Part shown: in pieces, positions 8,751 to 17,741 of the stretch
How the letters are laid out: every line of letters starts with the position of its first letter
Numbering within the stretch: position 1 is the stretch's first letter
NCBI RefSeq assembly: GCF_001718695.1
Contig: NZ_CP013420.1
Span: 1,302,001 to 1,366,000 of the forward strand
Direction: 5' to 3'
DNA length: 64,000 nt
Source: Burkholderia ubonensis
GTDB lineage: Bacteria; Pseudomonadota; Gammaproteobacteria; Burkholderiales; Burkholderiaceae
The notes under the pieces: model-generated
Told to the model about the DNA's origin: nothing
The model's database searches: none
The model's input: the letters and a program-made list of their open reading frames with translations, nothing else
Translations under genes and position numbers: made by a program

Positions 8751-9455
8751 TCAATCCGTGATCTTCGTCGGCTTCAGCGTGCGGTTCGTGTGGAAGCGCC
8801 GCGGATCGAGCCGCACCGACTTGACCACCTGCTGCTCGTCGCCTTCCATGATCAGGTGGGTGCGCAGCATTGCCTCGCACTGCGCGCGCCACGATTCCTG
8901 ACGGGTATCGTCCGTCTCCCCCATCAGCTCGACGGCCGTTGCCTTGATGAGGTACTGCTGATCCGGGAACCACGGAATGATCGACGACGTTTCCGGCGCG
9001 GCAATGTCCGGCTGCTTCACCATATAACGGTGCGTCAAGGTGATCTGCCCGGACGATTGCGGATAGATGAAGAGCTGCCCGGCCGACTGCTTCGCCTGCG
9101 CAGTTGTTTCGTCGTACAGCAGCGTCATGAACTCGTACGGATAGTTCGCGATCGACGGATCCTTGAATTCCTGGTCCCACTCTTCTGGCGAAATCGGGTG
9201 CAGGAAGTACGGCAGGTTGTTCTGCTGGAAAAACAGGTCGTACGGGCGCAGGTAATTGAGCGGCAACATGAACGGACCGTAGTTGTTGGCCTGCACGTTA
9301 ATGAATTCGGTGACCCGGTTGATCTTCAGGTCACGATGCAGCCAGAGGTCCTCCAGGACCATGTTCAGATAGATGCCGCCCTGCGACAGCCATCCCGGCG
9401 CCTTCGCGATCGCGCAGGCGCGCGCGACGATCTGCTGGGCCTGGAGGTAGGCCAT
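8751..9455 (-). CDS. Head-tail adaptor protein
   Basis: 234 aa. Starts with a helical region (LQAQQIVARACAIAKAPGW) and contains YLNMVLEDLWLHRDL, then mixed alpha/beta with a PDQQYLIKATAVELMGE segment. This is the build of podovirus adaptor proteins of the P22 gp4 kind that sit under the portal. Lies directly upstream (in transcription) of the gp10-like hub. Starts 2 bp after the preceding gene. Confidence 0.68.
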   Translation of the reverse strand: MAYLQAQQIVARACAIAKAPGWLSQGGIYLNMVLEDLWLHRDLKINRVTEFINVQANNYGPFMLPLNYLRPYDLFFQQNNLPYFLHPISPEEWDQEFKDPSIANYPYEFMTLLYDETTAQAKQSAGQLFIYPQSSGQITLTHRYMVKQPDIAAPETSSIIPWFPDQQYLIKATAVELMGETDDTRQESWRAQCEAMLRTHLIMEGDEQQVVKSVRLDPRRFHTNRTLKPTKITD

Positions 9456-9456
9456 T

Positions 9457-9882
9457 TCACTTCCCTGCGCGGGCGTCCGCGATCTTCTTGCGCGCCTTCT
9501 CGAGCTCGGCTTCGATGCCCTTCAGCTGCTGCGGCGCGTTCTTCAGGTTTGCTTGCTCCTGGCTCGACAATGCCTTCGAGCCGGCCTTACCGGCGGTCTT
9601 CGCGTTCTGGCGCTCGAGCAGATCCGCATACGCGCGTGCGACGTCGGCGTGGGCCTTTTCCCACTGCTCGATATGGGCTTCGAGGACCGGGATTTCCAGC
9701 ATGCGTTGCTGGCGCTGAAGCGCTTCGCGCACGGTGTCCATGCGGGCATCGAGCGAGGCTTTGTCCTCGCCCTCGACCAGATAACCGCTGGCCGAGAGTT
9801 GCGCCTGATTCGGCGCCGGGAGAGTGATCGAGAAGTTGCCGATCACCGTTGCAGCCGTGACTTCCTGGGAGGCTTGCGACAT
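9457..9882 (-). CDS. Coiled-coil virion protein of unknown function
   Basis: 141 aa. The N-terminal 40 residues are polar with a short beta-like stretch; residues 40-140 are a long heptad-like helical region rich in Glu, Lys, Gln and Ala (AHIEQWEKAHADVARAYADLLERQ, KGIEAELEKARKKIADA). Lies between capsid and adaptor genes, so a head-completion or minor structural role is likely. No family recognised. Confidence 0.55.
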   Translation of the reverse strand: MSQASQEVTAATVIGNFSITLPAPNQAQLSASGYLVEGEDKASLDARMDTVREALQRQQRMLEIPVLEAHIEQWEKAHADVARAYADLLERQNAKTAGKAGSKALSSQEQANLKNAPQQLKGIEAELEKARKKIADARAGK

Positions 9883-9906
9883 GGTCTTCCTTTCGGGGGT
9901 GAGGGA

Positions 9907-10422
9907 TTACGATCGCGCCCAGGCCGGCACGGGGCCGCCGCCGAGCACTTTGTTCTGCGCCTGCTTGTACGGGTTGAATGCGTGCCCGTTGATGTCGTTT
10001 TCGTGCACCCACGTGCGCGCGACCATTTCCTTGATCGAGCGGAGCGTGTCCGTATCGAACTTGTACGTATGGCCGTGCAGGTACGGGGTGCCGTTGATCT
10101 TCAGGTGCTCACCACCGCACGGCGCGAGGTCGATGCGGTACCACCAGAGATCCGTCTTGCCGTCCTCGGCCTTGCCGGCGAAGCGCTCGACGACGCCCGA
10201 CGTCAGCAATGCCGATTGCGCCTGTGCGGACAGCCGCGCCGATTCTTCCTCGGCGATGTCCTTCGCGGCGCCCAGCTTCGCGTTTTCGGCTTCGAGCGCC
10301 TTAATGCGCTCGAGCAGCGCTTCGCGGCTTTCTTCGACGGGTGCGGCGCCGCCGAGCAATTCGTCGGCGTCAGCCGACTCGGGAGCCGGCTTACCCGGCT
10401 CCTGCGAGTTACGTGCGGCCAT
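9907..10422 (-). CDS. Head-region structural protein of unknown function
   Basis: 171 aa. Residues 1-35 are acidic and flexible, 30-75 form a coiled coil (REALLERIKALEAENAKLGAAK), and 85-171 form a compact domain with DLWWYRIDLAPCGG and ARTWVHENDINGHAFNPY. Follows the major capsid gene by 10 bp. May be a head-completion protein. Function not determined from sequence. Confidence 0.55.
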   Translation of the reverse strand: MAARNSQEPGKPAPESADADELLGGAAPVEESREALLERIKALEAENAKLGAAKDIAEEESARLSAQAQSALLTSGVVERFAGKAEDGKTDLWWYRIDLAPCGGEHLKINGTPYLHGHTYKFDTDTLRSIKEMVARTWVHENDINGHAFNPYKQAQNKVLGGGPVPAWARS

Positions 10423-10432
10423 CAGTTACTCC

Positions 10433-11848
10433 TTACGGGGTGGTCACGGTACCGCCCTGATAGCCCGGCGCGAACGCGGAGCCGCATTCGACGCGAGCCA
10501 GGAAGGCCGTGTTGAGCAGGATCGAGCCGTAGAACACTTTCCACGACACGACCCGGGTCTGGTTCAGCGGATCCGACTTGTCGGCGCCGGTCAGGTAGTG
10601 GAACTCGGGGTTCTCGAGCAGCACCTGGCCGTAACTGTGGTTGCCGATGAAGATCACCGGGAACACCGACACGCCGTTCGCCGGCGCGGCCGGCGGCGTT
10701 TGCGTGACGCCGATACCGGTCAGCGTGACCGTCTGGTTCGGTTGCAGCTGCGTTGCCTGACCAGCGAGCACACCGGTGACCGGAACACCGTTGCCGATCG
10801 CCGTGGCGAGGTTGGCCGGGCTCGTGGTCGTGCCGATGTACACGTTGAACACGTAGTTCGGGAACGACGGCAGTGTGACCGAGATCGAGCCGGTCGGGCC
10901 CGTCACGCTGATCGACGACGACACCTGGTAGATCGTCTGTTCGACCGACGTAAGCGCCGGCGCGGCCGTCACCTGGATGTAGTACGTGCCGGTTGCGAGC
11001 TGGCCGCCCGACGCGGACGCGGTGCCGTTGATCGCGGCCGCACCGGTCCAGTACGGCATCATGTTCGTTTCGCAGAAACGGATGCCTCCGAAGTCGCCGA
11101 GCTCGTTGTTGTAGAGCCGGTTCACGTCGCTGTACGCCCAGGCTTGCTGCACGGACGAGTTCTCGCGCATGTCCTGCGCGGAGAACGGGCTGATCAGGGC
11201 GACGTAGTGCTGCTTGACGCGCGGCGTCATGGACGGATCGCGATACGCGCCGGCCTCGATCATCATGTCTTCGCGCTCGTCGCCATTGAAGCGCGGCACG
11301 CCGTAGGCCGCCATCGATGCGAACAGGCGGTTCGATTCGTGCGGCGACATCACGTTCGACGCGGTCAGCGCAGCACGGTTTGCTGCGCCCCCGGCGTAGT
11401 TCACCTGCGGCGCGGACAGCAGCGTGTTCAGCGTGTTGCGCTCGAGCGTTTCGGGCATCTGGATCGACACCAGCTCGCAGGCTTGCTGGAACAGCGGGTG
11501 CTTGATGGTGAGGTTCGCGACATCGGTGATGATGACGCGATCGCCCCATTGCTGAGCAGTGGCGCTGACCTGTTGCAGCGTCATCGCTTCGCCCGGAGGC
11601 GCAACACCTTCCTGCAGCGGCGCGTACGGCAGCGGCAGGCGCTGGTAGCGCGACGCGGTGTACGTCGTGCCGCGGTTCGTGTCGAGCTTCAGCGGCTTGC
11701 CGAACTGGTACGCGACCAGTTGCCGGCGTGCGAGCGGCTCGACTTCTTCCTGGATGTACGCTTCGACGTCAGCCGTAAAACTCGTCGACTGGTTCGTCAC
11801 CCCGGGGAACATGAGGCCCGTCAGGAGGGCCAGAATTTTTGTCAGCAT
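10433..11848 (-). CDS. Major capsid protein, N4 gp56-like, with Ig-like insertion
   Basis: 471 aa. Residues 20-265 carry a capsid core typical of the N4-gp56 family (ADVEAYIQEEVEPLARRQLVAYQFG, VKQHYVALISPFSAQDM, NELGDFGGIRFCET). About residues 270-375 are Thr/Ser/Gly/Val-rich beta sequence (SGGQLATGTYYIQV, LPSFPNYVFNVYIG, AGQATQLQPNQTVTLTG) that reads like an Ig or FN3-type domain inserted before the C-terminal core (FIGNHSYGQVLLENPEFHYLTG). The first 18 residues (MLTKILALLTGLMFPGV) resemble the N-termini of the two genes upstream. Forms the capsid shell with the scaffold encoded just before it. Confidence 0.82.
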   Translation of the reverse strand: MLTKILALLTGLMFPGVTNQSTSFTADVEAYIQEEVEPLARRQLVAYQFGKPLKLDTNRGTTYTASRYQRLPLPYAPLQEGVAPPGEAMTLQQVSATAQQWGDRVIITDVANLTIKHPLFQQACELVSIQMPETLERNTLNTLLSAPQVNYAGGAANRAALTASNVMSPHESNRLFASMAAYGVPRFNGDEREDMMIEAGAYRDPSMTPRVKQHYVALISPFSAQDMRENSSVQQAWAYSDVNRLYNNELGDFGGIRFCETNMMPYWTGAAAINGTASASGGQLATGTYYIQVTAAPALTSVEQTIYQVSSSISVTGPTGSISVTLPSFPNYVFNVYIGTTTSPANLATAIGNGVPVTGVLAGQATQLQPNQTVTLTGIGVTQTPPAAPANGVSVFPVIFIGNHSYGQVLLENPEFHYLTGADKSDPLNQTRVVSWKVFYGSILLNTAFLARVECGSAFAPGYQGGTVTTP

Positions 11849-11864
11849 GGTGTCCTCGTGCTGG

Positions 11865-12629
11865 TCAGATGTTCACGTCGGCCAGACGCGCGGTGCGCTT
11901 CTGGTGTTCGGTTTGCCCGCGGGCCGGCGGTACGTTTGAGCGCACGCCCGGCGTCTTGCCGCGCGGAACGTCGGCAGCGGGCGCCTTGGCTTTCGCCTTC
12001 GGCTTCAGCTTGCCGTCCGCGATGTCCTTGCCGAGCATGTAGTAGTAGACCGCCTCGCGCGACGCGTTGCGGCCTGCGCGGCGTTCGTCCTGCACGGCCT
12101 GCTCGACGCGATCGCGATATCGTGCGCGGTGCGGGTCGCTGGCGATCTTCGCTTCGAACAGTGTCTGGTCCCGCAGATCCTGCGCCTGGAACAACGCCGC
12201 CTGCGCCGCCTGTTGGCTTTGGCGCAGCGTACGGTTCGATTGGATCTGCCAGCGCTCGATGTCCGTCGTATTCGGATCGCGCAGGCGAGCTTCTTCCGCT
12301 TCGTAATCGCGATCCGCAATCGGCGCCGGCGTCGTGGGCGCGCGCGACGTATCGACCGCGCGGCCGCGGCGTTCTACCTCGGCTTCGAGCGCCGCGAGGC
12401 GGTCCGCGTCCGAAGTCGCGCGTCGGGAAGGCGTTGCCGGCTCGACGAAATCGAAGTCGAAATCATCTTCCGGAATATCAGCAGCGGGATCGCCAGCGCC
12501 AGGATCGCCGCCACCAGCACCATCATCGCCAGGGTCACCGCCCCCAGCATCGCCACCAGGGTCCGCCGGATCAGCACCGTCGACACCGGGAAAGAGAAGA
12601 CCGAGAAGTCGCTGCAGGAGCTTGCTCAT
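11865..12629 (-). CDS. Probable scaffolding protein
   Basis: 254 aa, highly charged. Residues 18-60 are Asp/Gly/Ala/Pro-rich (GDPGDDGAGGGDPGAGDPA), 60-190 helical, and the C-terminus basic (KLKPKAKAKAPAADVPRG). The position directly before the major capsid gene and the acidic helical composition fit a head scaffold. The N-terminus MSKLLQRLLGLLFPGVDG shares the hydrophobic leader motif with the capsid protein and the preceding protein. Confidence 0.65.
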   Translation of the reverse strand: MSKLLQRLLGLLFPGVDGADPADPGGDAGGGDPGDDGAGGGDPGAGDPAADIPEDDFDFDFVEPATPSRRATSDADRLAALEAEVERRGRAVDTSRAPTTPAPIADRDYEAEEARLRDPNTTDIERWQIQSNRTLRQSQQAAQAALFQAQDLRDQTLFEAKIASDPHRARYRDRVEQAVQDERRAGRNASREAVYYYMLGKDIADGKLKPKAKAKAPAADVPRGKTPGVRSNVPPARGQTEHQKRTARLADVNI

Positions 12630-12637
12630 GGCGGCCC

Positions 12638-13156
12638 TTACGATTGCGTGCCCGTACCGACCGACTGGATCGTGGCGGTCGTCGCGCTGGTGATGGTGAC
12701 CACGAAGTCACGGAACGTGTTTTGTGCAACCGACTGCGTTCCGCTCAGCGTCCAGCCGGTGTTCGTCGTGACCGTCCAGGCAAACGCGCCGCTCGAGCTG
12801 TTGATGACGCGCAGCTGCCATGTCATCCCGACGGGGTTTTGCTGCACCACCGACGGAAGCGATGCGATGAGGTTCGCGACGGTCGGAAGGGTCAGCGCCT
12901 GGCCTGCGGCGAGCGTGCCGGTCAGGTTGAAGAACACCTGAGCAGCACCCGAAATCTGGCTGCCGGCCGCAGTGAACGCCGTCGTGTTCGTTGCGGCGTT
13001 GTAGATCGCTTCCTGCAGCGGATTGACACCGAGGATCGCATTGCTCAGCCCCGTCTGGTCGGGCAACGCGCCCAGCATCGGGATGTTGGGGGTCTGCCCG
13101 GGGCCGATCGCCGGGAACAGCATGCCGATCAAAGCGGCGATTCGGGTTTTCTGCAC
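12638..13156 (-). CDS. Beta-rich head-region protein with shared N-terminal leader
   Basis: 172 aa from the GTG at 13156, chosen because AGGAG lies 6 bp upstream; a longer frame to a GTG at 13183 lacks a comparable site. The N-terminus MQKTRIAALIGMLFPAIGPGQ matches the leader seen in the scaffold and capsid genes. The rest is Thr/Ser/Ala-rich beta sequence (FNLTGTLAAGQALTLP, SSGAFAWTVTTNTGWTLSG), typical of a capsid decoration or fibre domain. Lies immediately before the scaffold gene. Possibly a head decoration protein. Confidence 0.6.
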   Translation of the reverse strand: MQKTRIAALIGMLFPAIGPGQTPNIPMLGALPDQTGLSNAILGVNPLQEAIYNAATNTTAFTAAGSQISGAAQVFFNLTGTLAAGQALTLPTVANLIASLPSVVQQNPVGMTWQLRVINSSSGAFAWTVTTNTGWTLSGTQSVAQNTFRDFVVTITSATTATIQSVGTGTQS

Positions 13157-13208
13157 GATGATCTCCTGATCAGGGTTCCGCACTTTTTATTCCGGTTTCC
13201 CGCCTCGT

Positions 13209-13400
13209 TCAAACGGCGGTCTTCGCCGGCTCCTGTTTCCGAGAGGATTTCCTCGCGGCTGCGGCGAGCTGGGCTTCAAGCTTCGCGACTTCGGCGGTCA
13301 ACTCACCGAGTCGAATAGCAAGCAGTTGTCCCTTCAGGTGGATGTTTTCCATTTCCAGCCGGGCGGACCGGATCTTTTCCTGAACGAGTTGCGAATCCAT
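13209..13400 (-). CDS. Small coiled-coil protein
   Basis: 63 aa from the ATG at 13400 with AGGAG about 7 bp upstream. Almost entirely a heptad helix (EKIRSARLEMENIHLKGQLLAIRLGELTAEVAKLEAQLA) with a basic tail KSSRKQEPAK. Starts 8 bp after the fibre gene stop. Size and heptads suggest a small oligomerising structural or assembly chaperone protein; its position after the fibre gene fits an assembly helper, but that is inference. Confidence 0.6.
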   Translation of the reverse strand: MDSQLVQEKIRSARLEMENIHLKGQLLAIRLGELTAEVAKLEAQLAAAARKSSRKQEPAKTAV

Positions 13401-13408
13401 CGTTTCTC

Positions 13409-15208
13409 CTAGCGCACACGCCGCGCGCGGATGAAACCGTTCGCGGTCATCGTGCTGGTCGTGAAGGTCGACGCGCCGACCAGATACACCGTCGTGGTCG
13501 ACGCAATGCTGATGCGCTGCGACGGGGCCGCAAGGCCCTGAGCAACACCTGCGGGAAAGCTGGCGCCGAGGAACGTCTGCGTGCCCAGACCTCCGAGCGT
13601 TGCGGACGTCGTACTGGCGCCGCAGTTGAATGCGGATGGAACTGTCGTTCCGGCAGGGACGAAGCTGATCGTCCCGGACACGTCCCAATCACCGGCGGTG
13701 AGAGAAACGGACGTGATGTTCGCCGAGGTGCCGCTCGTCAGCGATACGCCGGTCGCCGAGTTGGTGACATACTCGCCCACGGTCCCGGCCGACGCGTTGC
13801 TGCCATCCGTGAACCCGCCAAGCGTCACGCCAGACGTGCCCTTGCCGACGATATACGTCGTGACGTTCGTGTCGGATCCAGCGGCGGCGAGCTGCGGGGC
13901 CGCGCCGGCGTTGGCGGGATTCACCAGCAGGAAATTCGCGCCGCTGTTGTTGTTCGTTACCTGAAGGGCCGACACACCGTTGCTGTTCTTGACGCTCGAG
14001 AAGCCCTCGTCGAACTGCAGGGACATCGCTTTTGCGGTCGTTTTCGCGAAACAGATGATGCGGCTCGTCCCGACATTCGACGCTCCGTACCACTGCCATG
14101 CGTGGCCGTAGGCGGTCGCGATCGCAACGCCCTGCCCGGTCGATCCGTCATCGCCAGTCAGCGCGGTGGCACCGATATTGATCCCGATGTTCCACTTCGC
14201 GTTGTTGTTCTGGATATTGATGGCGGCTGAGTTGTCCGCCTGCGTACCCGTGAACCCGGCGCCGGACGCAACCTGCAAGCCTACGGTTTGCGTCGGCTGC
14301 GGCGTGTACGGATCGATCACGGTCAACGTCGTGATGTTGCGGGTGTCCAGTTCGGCCGCGTACGTGGCGCCGGCTTGCGTCGTCAGACGGTGCGCTTCGC
14401 CGTAAATGCCCCACGCATTCGTGGCGAACGATGCGGAATTGTTCAGAGCGTATCCGCCTACCCCCCAGAAATCGCGCACCTGGTTAGCGTTGAGCGTCTG
14501 CGCTGCGACAGTCAGCCCGATCAGGGCGTTCGTGTTCTGGTTGGTGAGGATGGCGGCCTGCGAGAACTCGCTCACGCCGAACCCCAGGCCGCCCGTACCT
14601 TTTTGAAAAGTCGACAGCCAGTCAAACGGCGCGGTGCCGGCCGTGCCACTGCCGGCCGTCGCATCGCCGACAAACATCCGGTCGTTGCCGCGATTGACGA
14701 TCCCACCGCTGTTCTGGAAGAAATTCTGCGTCGCCGACTGCGAATAGGATCCGGTCGCCGTCACGGAGGCGAGCGAAGTCGTGCCGTTCGCGGAAAGCGT
14801 AGTGAACGATCCGGCGGCGCGGGACGTGCCGCCGATGACGGTATTGTCGATCGTCGCACCGGTGTACGCGCCGCCGGTGAATGTCCCGGTCAACGTTCCA
14901 CCAGCGCTGAAATTCGTCGCGCCATTGGCGCTCAGCGTCGTAAAGGACGCCGCGCCGCGCGTCGTCGCTCCAATCGTGACGCCGTCGAGCGTGCCGGACG
15001 TCGCGTGCACCGCGATCACGCTCGGGCTAGGGTAGTTCCCGTTCAGGTCACCCGTGGCCGGGCCCTGCGGGCCTTGCGAGATGATCAGGTTGAGCGCCTG
15101 GGTGCACTGCTGCGCAAGCGAGTTCAGCGCCGCCTGGATCTGTTCCGGCGGTACGTCTTTGCCCTCGGCGCGCACGAAAGGCGGAACGATGCGGAATTCA
15201 TCGGACAT
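13409..15208 (-). CDS. Tail fibre-like protein with beta-strand repeats
   Basis: 599 aa. Residues about 50-60 contain GDLNGNYPSPSV, a motif common at the start of tail fibre shafts. Then come near-repeats such as ATTRGAASFTTLSANGATNFSA, GGTSRAAGSFTTLSANGTTS and ATGSYSQSATQNF, consistent with a trimeric beta shaft. The C-terminal half is a larger beta domain ending TFTTSTMTANGFIRARRVR. No depolymerase motif recognised. It lies in the head gene block rather than with the other tail genes. Probably host recognition or adhesion. Confidence 0.65.
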   Translation of the reverse strand: MSDEFRIVPPFVRAEGKDVPPEQIQAALNSLAQQCTQALNLIISQGPQGPATGDLNGNYPSPSVIAVHATSGTLDGVTIGATTRGAASFTTLSANGATNFSAGGTLTGTFTGGAYTGATIDNTVIGGTSRAAGSFTTLSANGTTSLASVTATGSYSQSATQNFFQNSGGIVNRGNDRMFVGDATAGSGTAGTAPFDWLSTFQKGTGGLGFGVSEFSQAAILTNQNTNALIGLTVAAQTLNANQVRDFWGVGGYALNNSASFATNAWGIYGEAHRLTTQAGATYAAELDTRNITTLTVIDPYTPQPTQTVGLQVASGAGFTGTQADNSAAINIQNNNAKWNIGINIGATALTGDDGSTGQGVAIATAYGHAWQWYGASNVGTSRIICFAKTTAKAMSLQFDEGFSSVKNSNGVSALQVTNNNSGANFLLVNPANAGAAPQLAAAGSDTNVTTYIVGKGTSGVTLGGFTDGSNASAGTVGEYVTNSATGVSLTSGTSANITSVSLTAGDWDVSGTISFVPAGTTVPSAFNCGASTTSATLGGLGTQTFLGASFPAGVAQGLAAPSQRISIASTTTVYLVGASTFTTSTMTANGFIRARRVR

Positions 15209-15548
15209 CGAGCGCCTCCAGCCGCTTGTGCAAGCACGGATAACCGAGGTGCTTGCGCCGGCTGCCGTGCTTGATCAGGAACATGCGCAAGCCGCGACCG
15301 TGCCCGCAGGAGATCGCGTATCCGTCCGCTTCGAGTTCCTGGCGTTCGCACATCTTCAGGAAGCCGTGCCAGTTCCAGAACACGGCCAGCGTGAGGAACC
15401 ACATCAGGCGCTTCTCCGCATGCCAGTGCGCCAGGTGTCCGCGCTCGTGCGCGATGACCGCGGCCTGCTCCGAAGACGTCAGGTGCCCCATCAGGTCACC
15501 GGTTTGGACCGTATGCCACGGCGTCGCGCGCGCGAAGAAGTTTTTCAT
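15198..15548 (-). CDS. Small M48-like zinc metalloprotease-fold membrane protein
   Basis: 116 aa, start overlapping the portal stop (ATGA). HERGH at residues 34-38 gives a zinc-binding HExxH motif, followed by a hydrophobic segment MWFLTLAVFWNWHGFL (about 49-64) and QELEADGYAI, whose ELEAD matches the third zinc ligand of M48 peptidases. The order HExxH, membrane helix, E-x-x-D copies M48 in miniature (full M48 proteins are about 290 aa). Placed between portal and fibre genes. A processing protease or host-interaction protein is possible. All catalytic residues are present, so a decayed gene seems less likely. Confidence 0.6.
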   Translation of the reverse strand: MKNFFARATPWHTVQTGDLMGHLTSSEQAAVIAHERGHLAHWHAEKRLMWFLTLAVFWNWHGFLKMCERQELEADGYAISCGHGRGLRMFLIKHGSRRKHLGYPCLHKRLEALDVR

Positions 15549-17734
15549 CGCGGCCCCGCCATCGGTGACGCAATCTGGTCCGGATGGATCATGCCGGCCG
15601 GCCCCTGCGGCCGCGGCTGCCCAGGCTGCGCGCCCGCGCGCGGCGTTCCTGCAACACCCGGCCCCGCGCCGCCCGGCACGCCGGGTTGCCCCTGCGGCTG
15701 CTTCGGCGCCTGTTGCGCCTGGAGCTTCGCCTGCATGGCCTGCTGATGCTGCTGAACGTGCGCGCGGAACAGGCCCTGAGGATCGCCCGTGAGCTGCGCC
15801 GCCTGCAGATGCGCGGCGATGTGCGCGCGGTCGTCGTCGGCCTGATGGATCTCAGCCGGCAGGCCGTTGTGCATCATCAGGTTTTCGTCCTGCGGATCGA
15901 GGTGGAACAGATTCCGCTCGTCGATCAGGATGCGCGGCGCCACCTCGGGCCCGAAGATCTGCTCCGTGCCATATTCGAGGATCGGGCCGATGTTCAGCCG
16001 CCGGCCGTCAAGCTGCTGCGGCGGGATGCCGCGCAGGACGTTCATCCACGCGATCATCTGCTGCATACGCTGCAGGTTCTGCTGATACGACGTGCCGCAC
16101 CACCGGAAGAAGTAGCGCTCACCGAACGCCTGCGGCGGGATCTTCTGCAGGTTCGCGCGCGCGCCTAGCTCGCCCAGCACCTCGACGGTCAGTTCCTCGG
16201 TACGGAACTGCCGGTCGAGCTCGAACATCCATTCGAGCAGCGGGTTGAGGACCACCTCCTCGTACCGCTTGGCGTTGTCGATGATGTTCGATTCCTGCTG
16301 CTGCGCCATAGCGGCCATCTGCGCCTGATTCTTCCGGCCGGTCGGCATCTTTCCGAGCATGGCGTCGTTGACGTCCATCGACTCGTTGATCTCCTGCTTG
16401 ATGCCCTGGCAGAGCATCATCGCGTCCTTGTAGATCGCCGGGAAGTTTGCGAATTTCGTCTTGGTCGGGTCGGTCAACCACACCGCGGCAAGCCCGACCA
16501 CCATCGACTGATAATTCGGGTTCGAGAGCGGATCGACCATGGTGATCGGCAGCAGGCTGTACTGCGCCGAGTCCTGCCCCATGTTCCAGTAGTCGTTCAG
16601 GTTCCACTGCAGGAACTTGACCGGCTCGATCTTCGAAATCCCGAAGAACGAGCCCGTGATGCGCTCGATCGGCGCTGAGATGATCGGCCGTTTGCCCGAC
16701 CAGAACGGGTTGCGGATGATCCCCAGGATTACATCCTGACCGGCGAAATACACGAAGCACGGCTCTTTGCCGTTACCGAGATCCAGGTTCGTGTGGACTT
16801 CGTAGATCAGCGCGTACTTGAACGTGCCTTCCGTGCGAATCCCGGCGTCGCCGGTACGCTTCTTCGGTGGGACGTACTTCTCGCGCCCGCCGTCCGGCTT
16901 CGCAAGGTTGTCGACCAGTTCCTTCGCCTCGACGCCGACGAAAACGCCCTCGTCGATAAACTGCTGAACGGCGTCGACAGTCAGGCGCAGCCGGATTGCC
17001 GTCGCGGTGGCCTTCTCGATGTCGTTGCAGGTCGGCGGATAGACCGCCAGGTCCTCGGTAGCGAACGGGACGACGTCCGGGCCCTCGGTCGTGACCTCCT
17101 TCGATTCCTTCTCCCAGTCCCAGTCGTCCTCATCCGCGGCGAGGTCTTCGACTTCCCCGCCCAGCTCGTGGTCTTCCAGGATGGGCGGCTTCTTGATCAG
17201 CTCGGTGATGCGTCGCTGCGTGCGCGACCAGTCGATGTAGAGGTTCCACTGCCCCGTCACGTCGCCGGCAATCAGGTCCGCGCGCACGACGTCCTTCACC
17301 GCGGCCGACCGGATGTAATGCTCGAGCAGGCTGATCTGCGCGAACGGCATATTGCCGTCCGGGCCGGTGGCACCGACGTGCTTATGGTTCACGGGGAACA
17401 ACTGCGCCAGCGTGCGCTTCATGCGCGCGTTGACGGCGTTGCGCACGGCCGGGATGTAGCACTGGGAGTTGCCGGAGTACTGCTGATTCTCGTCCGGCTG
17501 AGCGTTGTAGATGGACCAGTACTCCTCGCAGCGGTCCATCTGCTCCTGCTTGTTCTGGTAGCACTTCGCGATCTTCGGATACAGCTTCGCCGCTTCGGTA
17601 TAGGCGTCGGAATCGGGCTGGTCGGCCCAGTTCTCGATCTCTTCGCCCGTCTTCTCAGCGTCAAGCGCCCGCGCGTCCAGTGTTTCGACCGCGGGCTTAT
17701 CGTCCTGCTTCTTCGGCTTCTTCGAGCGGGCCAT
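15545..17734 (-). CDS. Portal protein
   Basis: 729 aa, the usual podovirus portal size. The N-terminus is charged; the middle has QYSGNSQCYIPAVRNAVNARMKRTLAQLFPVN and a long helical section with WNLNDYWNMGQDSAQYSLLP. The C-terminal 90 residues are Gln/Pro/Gly-rich (KLQAQQAPKQPQGQPG). Follows terminase and two tiny genes and precedes capsid genes, the standard packaging order. Forms the dodecameric DNA entry ring and binds terminase. Confidence 0.78.
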   Translation of the reverse strand: MARSKKPKKQDDKPAVETLDARALDAEKTGEEIENWADQPDSDAYTEAAKLYPKIAKCYQNKQEQMDRCEEYWSIYNAQPDENQQYSGNSQCYIPAVRNAVNARMKRTLAQLFPVNHKHVGATGPDGNMPFAQISLLEHYIRSAAVKDVVRADLIAGDVTGQWNLYIDWSRTQRRITELIKKPPILEDHELGGEVEDLAADEDDWDWEKESKEVTTEGPDVVPFATEDLAVYPPTCNDIEKATATAIRLRLTVDAVQQFIDEGVFVGVEAKELVDNLAKPDGGREKYVPPKKRTGDAGIRTEGTFKYALIYEVHTNLDLGNGKEPCFVYFAGQDVILGIIRNPFWSGKRPIISAPIERITGSFFGISKIEPVKFLQWNLNDYWNMGQDSAQYSLLPITMVDPLSNPNYQSMVVGLAAVWLTDPTKTKFANFPAIYKDAMMLCQGIKQEINESMDVNDAMLGKMPTGRKNQAQMAAMAQQQESNIIDNAKRYEEVVLNPLLEWMFELDRQFRTEELTVEVLGELGARANLQKIPPQAFGERYFFRWCGTSYQQNLQRMQQMIAWMNVLRGIPPQQLDGRRLNIGPILEYGTEQIFGPEVAPRILIDERNLFHLDPQDENLMMHNGLPAEIHQADDDRAHIAAHLQAAQLTGDPQGLFRAHVQQHQQAMQAKLQAQQAPKQPQGQPGVPGGAGPGVAGTPRAGAQPGQPRPQGPAGMIHPDQIASPMAGPR

Positions 17735-17741
17735 GGAAGGA

